A stretch of 64,000 bases of DNA from contig JAZGUH010000143.1 in NCBI GenBank assembly GCA_037893225.1, positions 682,001 through 746,000 on the forward strand. Reading direction: 5' to 3'. This stretch comes from Hippasteria phrygiana. Lineage: Eukaryota > Echinodermata > Asteroidea > Valvatida > Goniasteridae. Position numbers and translations under genes: made by a program. Below are positions 1 to 10,100 of the stretch, one piece after another. The stretch's first letter is position 1. Each line of letters begins with the position of its first letter. The notes under the pieces were generated by a model. The model saw only the letters and a program-made list of their open reading frames with translations, was not told the origin of the DNA and did not search any database.

Positions 1-1083
1 ATTGGAGGGAGGATTGGTAGGAGGAGCCCGGACTCCGCCCCCGCCAGGGGTGCGCTCTGCATCCGCAGCGAGCGTGCTCGGGCCGGCCGAGTCCGACGCG
101 CGGGGCGAGCCGGACGAATAACGGCCGTAGCCCCATGATGGCCGAGGACCAGCATAGCTCTTGGGGGGCGCGCACGCTGCGGCCCAGGGCCGGGACCCCT
201 CAGGGACCCCGCCCGTGGGTGGGGGTGGCGCGGCGGTCGGAACTTCCGACCGACGAGCCGACCCCGCAGGCGCAGGGGAGGCGGGGCCGGGCGGGTCGGA
301 TTTGGATCGTTTGGGTGGGTGTTTGGGGTTGGATTTGGAATTAGGTTTGACGAAGACGGGTGGGGGGTTGAGGGGGTTGGTGTCGCCATTGGCACCGTCG
401 TCCCCGCGGGCGGGGTTCTGCTTCTTGCAGGCTCTGCTTATGTGGCCGAATTCGCCGCAATTGAAGCAGCGCACCGACTCCGTGGATAGAAAGACCCGAT
501 AATTAGTGCCAGAGAAATTAAAATTGATGTGATCGGGAGGGGTGACATTGGGGTTGAGAAGAATTTGGACCTGTCTTCGGAAGCTCATTATGTGTGTGAG
601 ATTTTTACTCTTTAGTCCCAGGGGAATGGGCCGAATCTGCGACACCACCTTACAGAAAGACGACAGGTTGGCCGCAATGACTCCGTTCGGAATTTCAGGG
701 TAGACATTAGAAAGTGTTAGACGGGTAGTAGGACGGACAAGAGGGGTCAGCTCGAGAAAGGAGCCGTCGTACGCTAGTTCTTGTTGTTGAACTGCATCGA
801 CGACCGCCTCTCTCGAGCTGAGATAGATGGCAATTCGGCCATTGGAAATCCGAGAAGCTGAGAGTATGTCGTTGGGGTTAAGGTTTTTGGTTATGGCGGC
901 CATGTAGGATTGAACGGAGACATTGTCAGCCGCCTTGAATGAAATGCCATTGTTGCGGGTAACATTCCTGAAAGGCTCATTACCCTCAACAATGGGCTTA
1001 GTAGGCCCAGCCGAGGGCACGCCCGGGCCAGCCGAGGGTACGCTCGGCTGAATCCTTACAGATGTGTTCGCTTGACTGGTCAT
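1..1083 (-). CDS. Tx1-like LINE ORF1 (gag-like, CCHC zinc knuckle), 3' end beyond window
   Basis: An uninterrupted minus-strand frame of 361 codons runs from an ATG at 1083 off the left edge. It is easy to miss because no stop lies inside the window. Residues about 120-200 form an RNA-binding-like region. Near residues 206-219 is one CX2CX4HX4C zinc knuckle (C-FN-C-GEFG-H-ISRA-C). A proline- and serine-rich tail follows. This order is typical of ORF1 nucleic-acid-binding proteins of Tx1-clade non-LTR retrotransposons, which coat the element RNA during target-primed reverse transcription. The reverse transcriptase ORF would lie left of the window. The frame has no stop or frameshift, so this copy may be young. 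Clade assignment is from general resemblance; a gag protein of another LINE clade is the main alternative. Confidence 0.75.
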   Translation of the reverse strand, partial: MTSQANTSVRIQPSVPSAGPGVPSAGPTKPIVEGNEPFRNVTRNNGISFKAADNVSVQSYMAAITKNLNPNDILSASRISNGRIAIYLSSREAVVDAVQQQELAYDGSFLELTPLVRPTTRLTLSNVYPEIPNGVIAANLSSFCKVVSQIRPIPLGLKSKNLTHIMSFRRQVQILLNPNVTPPDHINFNFSGTNYRVFLSTESVRCFNCGEFGHISRACKKQNPARGDDGANGDTNPLNPPPVFVKPNSKSNPKHPPKRSKSDPPGPASPAPAGSARRSEVPTAAPPPPTGGVPEGSRPWAAACAPPKSYAGPRPSWGYGRYSSGSPRASDSAGPSTLAADAERTPGGGGVRAPPTNPPSN

Positions 1084-1293
1084 GGTGACCAGCCACAGCG
1101 AGAAAACAACGAAATGAAATGCAAAATGAACGTAAAATTACTCTTAAATGATAACACCCGACAAAAGGAGGAGGGTCTAGTAGGACCTATAAACAAAACC
1201 GAATACAACAATATAAAAACTAGGACCATACGCGGTCTAAAACGCTAGATATTCTTACTTTTCCGGGAGCTCGATCGAAACACGTCCGAACAC
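1084..1293 (-). other. Probable 5' leader of the Tx1-like LINE
   Basis: Non-coding sequence between the ORF1 start and the GAA array. Its outer edge changes abruptly into the microsatellite, which suggests that this is the 5' end of the element. I see no conserved promoter element in it. Confidence 0.4.
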
Positions 1294-1540
1294 GAAGAAG
1301 AAGAAGAAGAAGAAGAAGAAGAAGAAGAAGAAGAAGAAGAAGAAGAAGAAGAAGAAGAAGAAGAAGAAGAAGAAGAAGAAGAAGAAGAAGAAGAAGAAGA
1401 AGAAGAAGAAGAAGAAGAAGAAGAAGAAGAAGAAGAAGAAGAAGAAGAAGAAGAAGAAGAAGAAGAAGAAGAAGAAGAAGAAGAAGAAGAAGAAGAAGAA
1501 GAAGAAGAAGAAGAAGAAGAAGAAGAAGAAGAAGAAGAAG

Positions 1541-1570
<30 letters not shown>
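1294..1570. repeat. (GAA)n / (TTC)n microsatellite, about 92 units
   Basis: A pure GAA array of 277 bp with no visible interruption. It directly abuts the presumed 5' end of the LINE. All apparent poly-Leu and poly-Ser reading frames here are low-complexity artefacts. Confidence 0.98.
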
Positions 1571-1571
<1 letters not shown>

Positions 1572-2740
1572 GATGACGTCACTCTTCGGCATACATTTTC
1601 AGCTTAGGGTCTCTGTTTGGGTTAAACCTAATTAAGATCCGAGGTTGTTTAGTGACCAAAGCGACTCTTACAAAATTCGTGTACAAAGTCTATGGGATTT
1701 GGGATAGAACAACAAAAATCAGCCGATGACGTCACCTCGGATTTTACATGCTAATATCACTATCTACCTGCCCACTAATTTTTATGACGATCGGACCTAC
1801 CCTTATATGTGTTTCAAAAAAGCACATTTTTGATGACGTCACACATTTTCCCATTTATGCGAAAGAATATAGGAGCTAACAAAGCTATTACAAAAAGAAT
1901 TTTGAATTTAGCATGTTCTGTTCGTCAGATATGGCTTTAAGAAACTTTGAAGTTCAAAAACTTAAAAATTACTATAAAATCGTATGATGACATCATCATG
2001 ACGTCACGTCAATTTTCATCTATAACACGAGCTAGCCAACCAACATACCAGGTTTGAAGGAAATTGGATATACCGTTCTCTAAATATGGGCCCTTGAAAA
2101 ACGCACATTTAGGATGACGTCACGTGACACGTGACACGATTTTAACAATTCAAGAATTCAGCGACTTGAAAAAAGACTAGAAATCAACCCCTTTTATGAA
2201 CAGCATGCTCTTTTAAGCCATGGTTATCTGCCCTTCCCAGAATTCCTTTGTGTTATATTGAATTTGGTCTAAATTTTGAAATTGCTGTTATTTCTTACTT
2301 GAGTGAGCCACGATCATGAAATTTTGGAATTAGGTACAGATAAATTCAATGTATATATTTTTGTAATCGGATTGACCCTTACAAGCTTTTAAAAAAAAAA
2401 AAAAATTTTGATGACGTCATCATGACGTCACACAATTTTCGCTTTTTAAGGCATATCTTTGAGACATACCAAAGCTATAACAAAAAGAATTTTGAAATTA
2501 TCTTGTTTTGTTCGCTAGATATATTTAAAAGAATGTTACGATTTTAAAAATTCAAAAATTCATAAAAAATCACGTGATGACGTCATCACGACGTCACTCT
2601 ACGACATACAATTTCAGCTTAGGGTCTATGTTTGATGTAAGTTTGGTTAGGTTCTGAGGTTTTTTAAGACCTAAAGTGCCGCCGACAAAATTCGTGTACA
2701 AAGTCTATGGGATTTTGGTCAGAACTAAAAGAAGAAGAAG
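1571..2740. repeat. TGACGTCA-rich interspersed repeat with a 1.01 kb direct repeat
   Basis: The segment at about 1,575-1,710 recurs at about 2,587-2,725 (shared words such as CAGCTTAGGGTCT and CAAAGTCTATGGGAT). In both places it lies next to a GAA tract. Many TGACGTCA and TGATGACGTCATC palindromes are present. The same family appears near 13.2-14.3 kb and 15.7-16.4 kb. No gene is seen. Confidence 0.7.
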
Positions 2741-2804
2741 AAGAAGAAAAAAAAAAAAAATCAGAACAAAAACAAAGCCTTTTCCGAAGGATTTCGGAAA
2801 AGCC

Positions 2805-3227
2805 AATAAAATATTAGAAAGAGATACCTCACTAGCGGAAAAGATTAGAATTCTGTTTCGAGAACAGGGTGTGACGGTCGTTAGTATATTAGCCGCGTTT
2901 GCTTTAGCTATAAGTACGATCGTCGCTTCTATAATAGCGGCTGTTGGTGGCGGTGCGGCAGTTGTTCCTGCTCCGACTCCCGTTACTCCTACACCCAAAC
3001 CCGGAGGTAACTTGAAAGATTGGATAAGTAATCATTTAAAAAATTTGGCCAATTTACTAAAAAAGCTCGGGGGTAAGTTATTAGCCGCTTTACCTGGTAT
3101 TTTGGGTAGTATCGCGAGTTGGTTGTTTAATCTATTAAGTAAGTCGGTAGGTTGGTTGGCGGAACACGTGTGGGCGTTATTGGTAGGTGTTGGTACTTTG
3201 ATTCTCGTATACATGCAAACAAATTAA
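2805..3227 (+). pseudogene. Viral coiled-coil/membrane protein, C-terminal fragment (copy 1)
   Basis: The reading frame matches the C-terminal part of the minus-strand genes at 18947-20466 and 55090-56416. It has a charged segment, a hydrophobic span (SILAAFALAISTIVASIIAA), a Pro/Thr-rich linker with PAPTPVTPTPKPGG, and a long amphipathic-to-hydrophobic tail ending in YMQ. The N-terminal two thirds are missing: homology starts abruptly near 2805, just after a GAA/poly-A tract and a 10-bp-stem hairpin. It is likely a virion membrane or minor structural protein, but its function is unknown. The C-terminal frame itself is intact. Confidence 0.75.
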
Positions 3228-3235
3228 AAATAATA

Positions 3236-3249
3236 TACGACTTTATAAA
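3236..3249 (+). promoter_or_regulatory. Conserved start-proximal viral motif
   Basis: TATACGACTTTATAAA immediately precedes the ATG at 3250. The same word precedes the equivalent ATGs at 18910 and 55053. A close variant (ACGACTTATTAAAATG) precedes the ATGs at 20466 and 56416, and another (AACGACTTATTAAAAATG) precedes that at 60302. It is probably a viral promoter. Confidence 0.6.
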
Positions 3250-3975
3250 ATGACAGCAGAATCTATTTACCCTAAATTGCCCGATGTTCCTAGAGAAACG
3301 AACGAGTCTTCAGTCTTTAGGTTAAATAAAATCGAACGAGTGCAAAAAGAGATAGCCGCCGAGAGAGATAAGAGAGAACGGTTGCACAAAAAGTATAATA
3401 AAAATTATTACCTGTTTATCTAACGCAGAGACCGTTATAGAATGTTTCGGAGCCGTGTCCGGCACCATAGGCATAGCCAGCGTTGTCGGTGTCATTACTG
3501 TACCTATAGGCGTGGTGCTAGAAGGCATAGCTTTAGGATGCGTGGGTGTAGGTTTAGTATTAAAACGATTTAGTAAAAAGTTTAGAGGTAAAGCCAAGAA
3601 ACACGACGAGATTCGAGTAGTAGCCGAAACAAAATTAAATACGATAAATGAATTAGTGTCTCAGGCCGTAGACGATGGCGATGTAAGTCACGAAGAATTT
3701 GCTTTGATTAACGAAGAATTAAGAAAGTTTTACGGAATGAAAGAAGCTATTAGAACTCAAACGAAAGCTAGAGAAGAGTCTGTTTCTAATAAAAAAGAAA
3801 TAGACGATGAGGTCGAAAAGAAAGTGGTCGAGAGAATGGAGAAAGAAAAAAAAGATCTTATCGCAAAACTTACAACTTTAGATTAGAAATATGTAAAGAG
3901 TACGATAGATGTATAGGTGAGCCACCTAATTATGAGAGTTTACAGCCTAGGCCTAGCGCTCCTTGCGAAGAATAG
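3250..3975 (+). pseudogene. Viral hydrophobic-core/coiled-coil protein with -1 frame tail (copy 1)
   Basis: This is the same gene as 18165-18910 and 54299-55053 on the minus strand. It has a charged N-terminus (MTAESIYPKLPDVPRE), a coiled coil, a Gly-rich hydrophobic hairpin around 3,445-3,545 and a lysine/glutamate-rich coiled coil. An extra A in an A-run near 3,402 breaks the frame. Past that break, the zero frame ends at 3886, but the -1 frame stays open to 3975 and encodes a tail with GEPPNYES and RPSAPCEE, i.e. PPxY and PSAP motifs. An A8 run just before the zero-frame stop could allow -1 slippage. No known enzyme family is recognised; a virion or membrane-associated structural role is plausible. 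Confidence 0.7.
3847..3853 (+). promoter_or_regulatory. Candidate -1 ribosomal frameshift slippery site (A_AAA_AAA)
   Basis: In the zero frame the codons read GAA AAA AAA GAT, giving the classic heptamer in phase. Slippage by -1 enters the frame that is open to 3975, which has no ATG of its own upstream. The same site is present at 54448-54455 and is destroyed by one substitution in the middle copy (about 18308-18315). Confidence 0.5.
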
Positions 3976-4035
3976 TTGTAGTTATTTATACTCCTTATAG
4001 TCGTAAACGTACAGTAGATCTACGTAACACAAATA

Positions 4036-4070
4036 AACCCTCATCTCTACACTCAGTAGAGATGGGGGTT
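4036..4070 (+). terminator. Hairpin at the 3' end of the viral cassette (copy 1)
   Basis: A 15-bp stem (AACCCTCATCTCTAC with GTAGAGATGGGGGTT, one G-T pair) and a 5-nt loop, followed by a T-run. It lies about 60 nt after the last stop. Equivalent hairpins occur in the other two copies. It could be an RNA 3'-end signal. Confidence 0.6.
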
Positions 4071-4139
4071 CTTTTTGTGCTGATAACAATTATTTTTTTA
4101 TCATTTTTTTTTAGACTGGTTTTTTTGGCGATTTTTTTT

Positions 4140-4345
4140 TAGCTCAGGAGGCCCATAATAACGTAGTTCGGGGGGTAAGCGACTAAAAAACACTCTTATT
4201 TTCTAGATTTTTTTCTAAATTTTGGTGTATATCTATACACAAAAATCTTGCTTAATTTTAGACAAATTTTAGATGATTTTGGAATTCTTAAAATCATCTA
4301 AAATTTAATGTATATCTATACAGCAAATTTTGGGGGTAGTCTTAT
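4140..4345 (+). repeat. Terminal region of the viral element (copy 1)
   Basis: AT-rich sequence with repeated palindromic words (TGTATATCTATACA, CTATACAGCAAATTTTG). Read in reverse complement, it aligns with 54,011-54,190, down to an outermost CCCC-A-ATTTTGCTGTA word. Two independent copies sharing the same outer edge makes this the probable terminus of the integrated virus. Confidence 0.6.
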
Positions 4346-4799
4346 ATGCTCCTTTACATACTACGTATCGGGAAATATCGTCATATCGAACAGGCTTATA
4401 ATGTAGCTCCTCATCTTTCATTTTATGGATGGATTGGGGGAGGGATTGTTCAGCCATTAATTGTTTACATTGACAACGGCCCTGCGTATGTAGCCTTGTA
4501 GTAATGTACGGTAAACTAGTAACGGGTCAACTCGTCGTAGTTGTAGGCCTGCCCTACATGTGGTAAGCACTTTAAAGAACCACCAAAATGACATCGTCAC
4601 GTGCATCGTGCCTTGTGCCTATTCAATAAGGCCTTGTGCCTACATGTATTCAATAAGGCCTTGTGCACTTTCAGTATATGACGATGTCGTTTTGGTTGTT
4701 CTGGAACAGTGCCTTCCCCTACATGTACATGTACCTTCGCCAACTCGTGCCTTCAACTCGACATCATCGTACCAACTCGTACCTTGGGCAACTCTTACC
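4346..4799. other. Non-coding; short hAT end fragment near 4,360-4,395
   Basis: The word ATATCGTCATATCGAACAGG resembles the left terminus of the hAT element at 45311-46359. Otherwise I see AT-rich and GCCTTGTGCCTA-type short repeats and no gene. Confidence 0.4.
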
Positions 4800-5143
4800 C
4801 CGACAGGAACCCCATAGAAAGACGCCGATTTTTCCCATAGGCTAGTACAGCAAGAATAAGAAAGTCATTCTCATGCACTCACGTTTCTACTGTGCGCACG
4901 AAAACCGCTTAATCAAAGTTATTTGTTTACCTTTTTTCGAAAATTGGAACTGCTTCAGTCGATTTTTTTTGCTTGGCGCACACAAGGTGAGGATGTAAAT
5001 GAGGCTTAGTGGGATTTTGGGGGAAAACCATTCAGCGGTTTTCGTGCGCACAGTAGAAACGTGAGTGCATGGGAATGACTTTCTTATTCTTGCTGTACTA
5101 GCCTATGGGAAAAATCGGCGTCTTTCTTTGGGGTTCCTGTCGG
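4800..5143. repeat. Imperfect palindromic (foldback) repeat
   Basis: The arms at 4,800-4,915 and about 5,030-5,143 are near-perfect inverted copies of about 115 bp, starting CCGACAGGAAC. They share sequence with the larger palindrome next to them (TTCGTGCGCACA, AATAAGAAAGTCATTC). This is a non-autonomous MITE-like element. Confidence 0.8.
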
Positions 5144-5187
5144 AACCCCATAGTTCTAGGGGTAAGGCTAGTAGTAGTAGTAGGCCT

Positions 5188-5916
5188 ACAGCAAGAATAA
5201 GAAAGTCATTCCCATGCACCCACGTTTGACATGTGCGCACGAAAACCGTTGAACGGTTTTCCCCCAAAATCCCACTCGGCCTCATTTACATCCTCACCTT
5301 GTGTGCTCCAAGCAAAAGATCGCCTGAAGCGGTTCAAATTTTTCGCAAAAAAGTGAAAAAATATCTCCGATCCGTACCGACAGCAAATGACACGACATGC
5401 ACGATGCGACTGTTGCCGGCCGGCCGGGTCATGTGCGCTGGTCGGACCAGACAAGCTCATGATTATTCATGTCAAAAATCTGAAGTACGGTGCACACGGC
5501 ATGCACTGCTGTCGTGTCCGCGATCCGTTACCGGCCGTCCGCATCGCGTGCATCGATCACTACTTACAAGTACGCATGTACATGTTTCCAGTGTATGCAT
5601 AGTAACGGACGGTAACGGATACGACGGCAGTGTGCGCCGTACTTCAGATTTCTGGTCCGACCCGCGCACATGACCCAGCCGGCCGGCAACAGTCGCATCG
5701 TGCATGTCGTGTCATTTGCTGTCGGTACGGATTGGAGATATTTTGTCACCTTTTTTTGTAAATTGGAACTGCTTCAGGCGATCTTTTGCTTGGCGCACAC
5801 AAGGTGAGGATGTAAATGTGGCTAAGTGGGATTTTGGGGGAAAACCGTTTATCAGCGGTTTTCGTGCGCACATGTCAAACGTGGGTGCATGGGAATGACT
5901 TTCTTATTCTTGCTGT
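5188..5916. repeat. Long palindrome, arms about 360 bp
   Basis: The outer words ACAGCAAGAATAAGAAAGTC and its inverse pair up, and complementarity continues through GCCGGCCGG near 5,416 and 5,680 to an axis near 5,555. Overlapping frames on both strands are consequences of the symmetry, not genes. Confidence 0.85.
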
Positions 5917-6295
5917 ACTAGCCTATGGGAAAAATCCTGTTGGGAACCCAATAGTTCTAGGGGTAGGGCAACTCGTACCTTGGCCAACTCGTCATAGTCA
6001 TAGTCAATCAGGGTCTGAAATGGTCCGGGCCGTAAACTGATTGATGTGCTTTGATCCTAACGCTAGCTGGTTAGGCCTAATTAATTGTACTCTTTGACGA
6101 CTTTATTTTAGAAGTTGCTGGAAAAGGAATGAACAAATTCATTCAATTTATCAAGTTTAATAATAATTGTACTTTTGCTATTTTAGATTTTTCTGGAAAA
6201 GGAACACAGGAAATTCATTTGTGTGGTAGGCCCTACATTTTACATTGTTAAAAGTGAACTGCGGACATGTATTTCTTAAAAAGATGACCGTGCGC

Positions 6296-7331
6296 TAGGG
6301 CTGACGATATTGATTTTTTTCGTAGTCAATTTTTTTACCCCGCGATATCGCCGATATGGCGATAAAATCATCAACAAATTTCAGCATGATTGAAATGTCG
6401 CAAAAGTTTGTTCATAACTACATAATCAGTGGACGTGTTTGTCGCCAGTCATTGTTTGAGGCCGTTCTTAGGCCAGCCATCAATATTGAGAAACAGCGTA
6501 GTCTAAAGGCCTTTTCACATTAGAGCGCCGAACCCCGGGGCGAACTCGCCCAACCCCGCGTCGTTTAACACTCGTTTCGCGCAAACCTACCTCAGCCAAC
6601 CCCAGGGCGAGCTCGCCCCGGGGTCGCCCCCAAAGATTTTGTCTAGTGTGAAAAGGCCTAGCTTAGTCTGGGGATGTCTGGATCAAAGCCTTTTCTTTGT
6701 TACCGCCACCAGCCAGAGCCATTACCCTATACACACAGACTATTGTTACCTAACATACCTCTCTAAATTTCTTAAAAGAATTCCTGAGATTCCGGGAACA
6801 CAATGAACGACAGGGGGGGGGGGGGGGGGGGGGAGGGGGGGGGGGGGGTCTCTTTCCCACATATCGCGCTTCAAATGGCCAAAGCTGGGCTGGCTAATTT
6901 GCATGTGAATGAAACTAAATATTTATACAATGAAGTGCGGAGTACGCTGATTGTTTAGACATTTAGAACGTTTTAATAGATTTTGCATCTTATCGCAGAT
7001 TTACTGACAGCTCAAGTTGTCCATTATTATAAATTTAGACTTTAAACCGAACAAATTGCAATTAAGCAATTAATAGGCGCATTATTTACACTATAAATAT
7101 AAAGTTCGAAAGGATGATGTCACTTCGACTTGAACCTCGCTTACAAGGAAATTAATTTTAGAGAATTTGCTGGTAACAAGAAGTATCACTGATTTTTAAG
7201 GGAAAATAGGGATTCCGAAAAAAATTGGCGATATCTCGATTTTTCGGTTTAAAAAAACATGTAGCCGATTTCGATTTTTGGGCGGCGAATATCGCATCAT
7301 CGCGATTTTATCGTCATATCGCCCAGCACTA
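6296..7331. mobile_element. Non-autonomous hAT element with 8-bp TSD
   Basis: The ends are TAGGGCTGACGATAT and ATATCGCCCAGCACTA, flanked by perfect 8-bp duplications CCGTGCGC at 6288-6295 and 7332-7339. The interior contains a poly-G tract (about 6,812-6,848), a nested MITE and no transposase. It is the same family, inverted, as the large elements at 12895 and 22006. Confidence 0.85.
6507..6660. mobile_element. Nested short MITE (AGGCCTTTTCACA ends)
   Basis: The inverted termini AGGCCTTTTCACATTAGA and TCTAGTGTGAAAAGGCCT enclose a GC-rich palindromic body (GGGCGAACTCGCCC, GGGCGAGCTCGCCCC). It sits inside the hAT element. Confidence 0.7.
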
Positions 7332-7339
7332 CCGTGCGC

Positions 7340-8331
7340 CACACTTATCAAATGACCGTAACCCAAATGCTTTTCGTCTGATCAGTTTGTTACTTAATAG
7401 CTGTTAGTTTTGCTTGGGAAAGGGTCGGGCGGGGGGGGGGGTCGGGTTTGGGGTAGGTCGGATCAGGTCGGGGGTTATCAATTGATAGGCGCATTACATG
7501 CATCAAGTTATTTAAACCTATGTACATACCAAGAGACGAATACTGTATCAGGTAGTACATTACACACACAATGTACATGTACTTCAGAATCATATGCATT
7601 GTACACAAGATAAATGTAGTACACTGTTTCAGGAAACTGGCCTTATACATCCCTTTAGAGTGAGTATAAGCGATTTAAAGTTAATGAAAGTCAGGTTTGA
7701 ATAATTGTTTTTACATAAAAAAAATAACCAAAAAAACAAAAACAAAAAACGTGATTTTTATTAGTGATTTTTTATAATTTTTTCCAGTGATTTAAATCAA
7801 TGATTTATTGGAATTACCAAACTAGTTAGCGACATTACAAACCAACAGGTACATATGCCGTAGATAAAGGGCAGGGTTTTAGTTTTGAGGGAAATTTTGT
7901 GGTAAAGCGGAGATGAGGACGACAAAACGCAATGCGAAAATAAAGATGGCGATCACCACGACGCACAGTAAACACGCAAAACCGCATTCATTCGCATAGC
8001 AACTGCCGTAAAGCGCGTAAGAAAAATGCATTTTCTACTGAAATAAACTGTTCAAAATTACAAAAAACGATGTCAATAGAATTGAGAGAAGTCTGCTTTA
8101 GGTAGAAAAAGTCATTTTGGAATGAGAAAAAATACCCTTGCATCTAATTTCATCAAAACTAAAGAGGGGCCCTACACTACACAATCGCCAAAAAAAAAGA
8201 GGTCCACACGAAGTAGGAGATAAACTTTATGTGGACTTGCACATGTCCACATCGGGTTTCCCCCTCTATGAAAAAGGGCTTCAGAGGCATTTTTGGGTTA
8301 GTGTTATCTGTCGCAAAATGAAGTGGAACAC
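7340..8331. other. No gene seen
   Basis: Non-coding, with a G-rich tract near 7,430 and AT-rich stretches near 7,700-7,800. Short frames here show no protein-like character. Confidence 0.6.
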
Positions 8332-8335
8332 TTAA

Positions 8336-8765
8336 AGGCAGTGTACATGATTAGAAATTGTTGCAGTTTTCAGAAATGGGCGGATTTGGGCTTTAGTTTT
8401 TTATAGGAAATATCATTCCACTGACCTGTTCAAAGTTTTGCGTTGTTAGATAGCGAAAAAAACGAGAGAAAAACTACGCTCGTTTTCAACCGTCGGGCGG
8501 ATGGTAGCCTTTATTCAAGGCGCGCATGGCTATCTGGGCTTGTGACGCGCCCCGGATATGCCATGGCGCCATCATGTCCGGGGCGCGCCATGAGTAACGG
8601 CTACAAACAGTTTTCATTTTTACAAACGAATATTCATTGGCACACCTGGTGCCATCATTTCACAGGATGATTGAGACTACTATTAACTTAGTCTACTAAG
8701 GTACATGTATATCGTAATAATTCAGTAAAAAGAAATTGGAGGATTACCAATCGTGTACACTACAT
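8336..8765. mobile_element. TTAA-flanked MITE, copy 1
   Basis: The ends AGGCAGTGTACATGATTAG and CCAATCGTGTACACTACAT are inverted repeats, each flanked by TTAA. The body matches 50624-51051 at both ends (CAAAGTTTTGCGTTGTT, ACACCTGGTGCCATCATTTC). TTAA target sites fit piggyBac or Kolobok superfamilies. Confidence 0.8.
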
Positions 8766-9169
8766 TTAAGACTCAGGGGATCACGTTCAAAAAATAGTGT
8801 TCATGGCACAAGTAACATTTTTCTTAACTACATGAAAACAAAGGAAAGTCCACACTAAAGTACATGTACAACTATTAGGCCTGTTCCGGGTATCCGGGTA
8901 CCCGAATGCCGGCTTCAATACCCGGATCCATTTTTCCGAATCGGGTACCCGAAACTTAAGGTGAAAAATTCAAAGTAAAATTTCAGACCAAAAATAAGTA
9001 AATAAATAAAGACAAATTTATCCATTTCCAACTCTGTTTCGACCCAAAAGATCCAAACGGTCTGGCGGTGTTTTGAAAACAATGCGTCAACCAAAATGCA
9101 TTGAATGGAAATTGTCAATAATGTGGCTGACCAATATGCTGTTTATATCTTATCTTGGCTATCTTGTTA

Positions 9170-9339
9170 AGCCCGGTTCATACTTCATGCGAATGCGAAG
9201 CGAATTTGGCATCATGAAACATTCGCAGCGAAGCTTCGCACAAGTTGAAATGTGTTCAACTTTTGCGAATTCGCAGCGCGAATGATTGGCGTTGACGTCA
9301 TAAATTCGCTTTGCATTCGCATGAAGTATGAACCGGGCT
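9170..9339. mobile_element. Harbinger-like MITE with 3-bp TTA duplication
   Basis: The roughly 40-bp terminal inverted repeats start AGCCCGGTTCATACTTCATG. TTA flanks both ends. The two inner arms run almost into each other, so the whole element can fold. Confidence 0.75.
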
Positions 9340-9469
9340 TTACTGTTTCAATGGAATGTGAGCTGCGGTTTTTACACTGCGACGGAACTCCGCGGTATGA
9401 TCAAAGAGCGGGCGGGAATATTGATCTTGAGAAAGTGAATGTTGTTCAGATACTGGGGCAGCGGAAATG

Positions 9470-10100
9470 ATCAGTGCTCTCAGTATTACAGGTATTTGCT
9501 TGGAGTAATTTATTTGATGGTGTGTGATTATTTGAATGCACAGGCCTACAAACTATAGGCCCCAAGTATTGAGACATCCGCCTTTGAACTTGCCGCACGT
9601 TACTGGTAATGTACGCATTTAGCGTGGCACATTCTTGCTTTGTCAAATTCGTGAATAGCACTTAATTTACTATGATCTCACCGTACTTCCAACTCCAAAT
9701 CAAATGGATGCCACGCCACCACAATAATTATGAGAGATGATTGGTTGAATAATGAGTTAGTTTGGATCCTTCAAAACTCCATAAATTATACGTTTTGCAA
9801 AAAAATAACTGGTAATCAAGATATAAAAAAATAATTAAACTACATGTAGTTACATTGAATCATCCGCTGTTTTAAATAAAGAAAACAAGATCCCCACTCC
9901 CCCCCCCCCCCAAAAAAAGAGAAGAAATAAGAGATAATAAGAGATAATAAATAGAAGGTAGTTAACGCCCCCAAAAAATGGGCCCCCATTCTTAAGATCA
10001 GACATAAGTTTTTAAGATCTTATACACTTTATGTCTTGGCCGTCTGCTATACAACATCCAATGATTTAACCAATTGACCCAAACTACATGTACTTTGCCA
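9470..10100. other. No gene seen
   Basis: AT-rich non-coding DNA with a C-run near 9,900. A partial relative of the foldback arm (CTTAAGATC...CACTTTATGTCTTGG) lies near 9,990-10,040. Confidence 0.5.

Noticed and set aside
135..502. Plus-strand frames over the GC-rich left end
   Set aside because: They are antisense to the clear zinc-knuckle ORF1 that is open over the whole segment.
1220..1592. Poly-Leu and poly-Ser frames
   Set aside because: Pure (GAA)n microsatellite.
5103..6040. Several 60-146 codon frames on both strands
   Set aside because: Mirror-image translations of long palindromes, with no protein-like composition.
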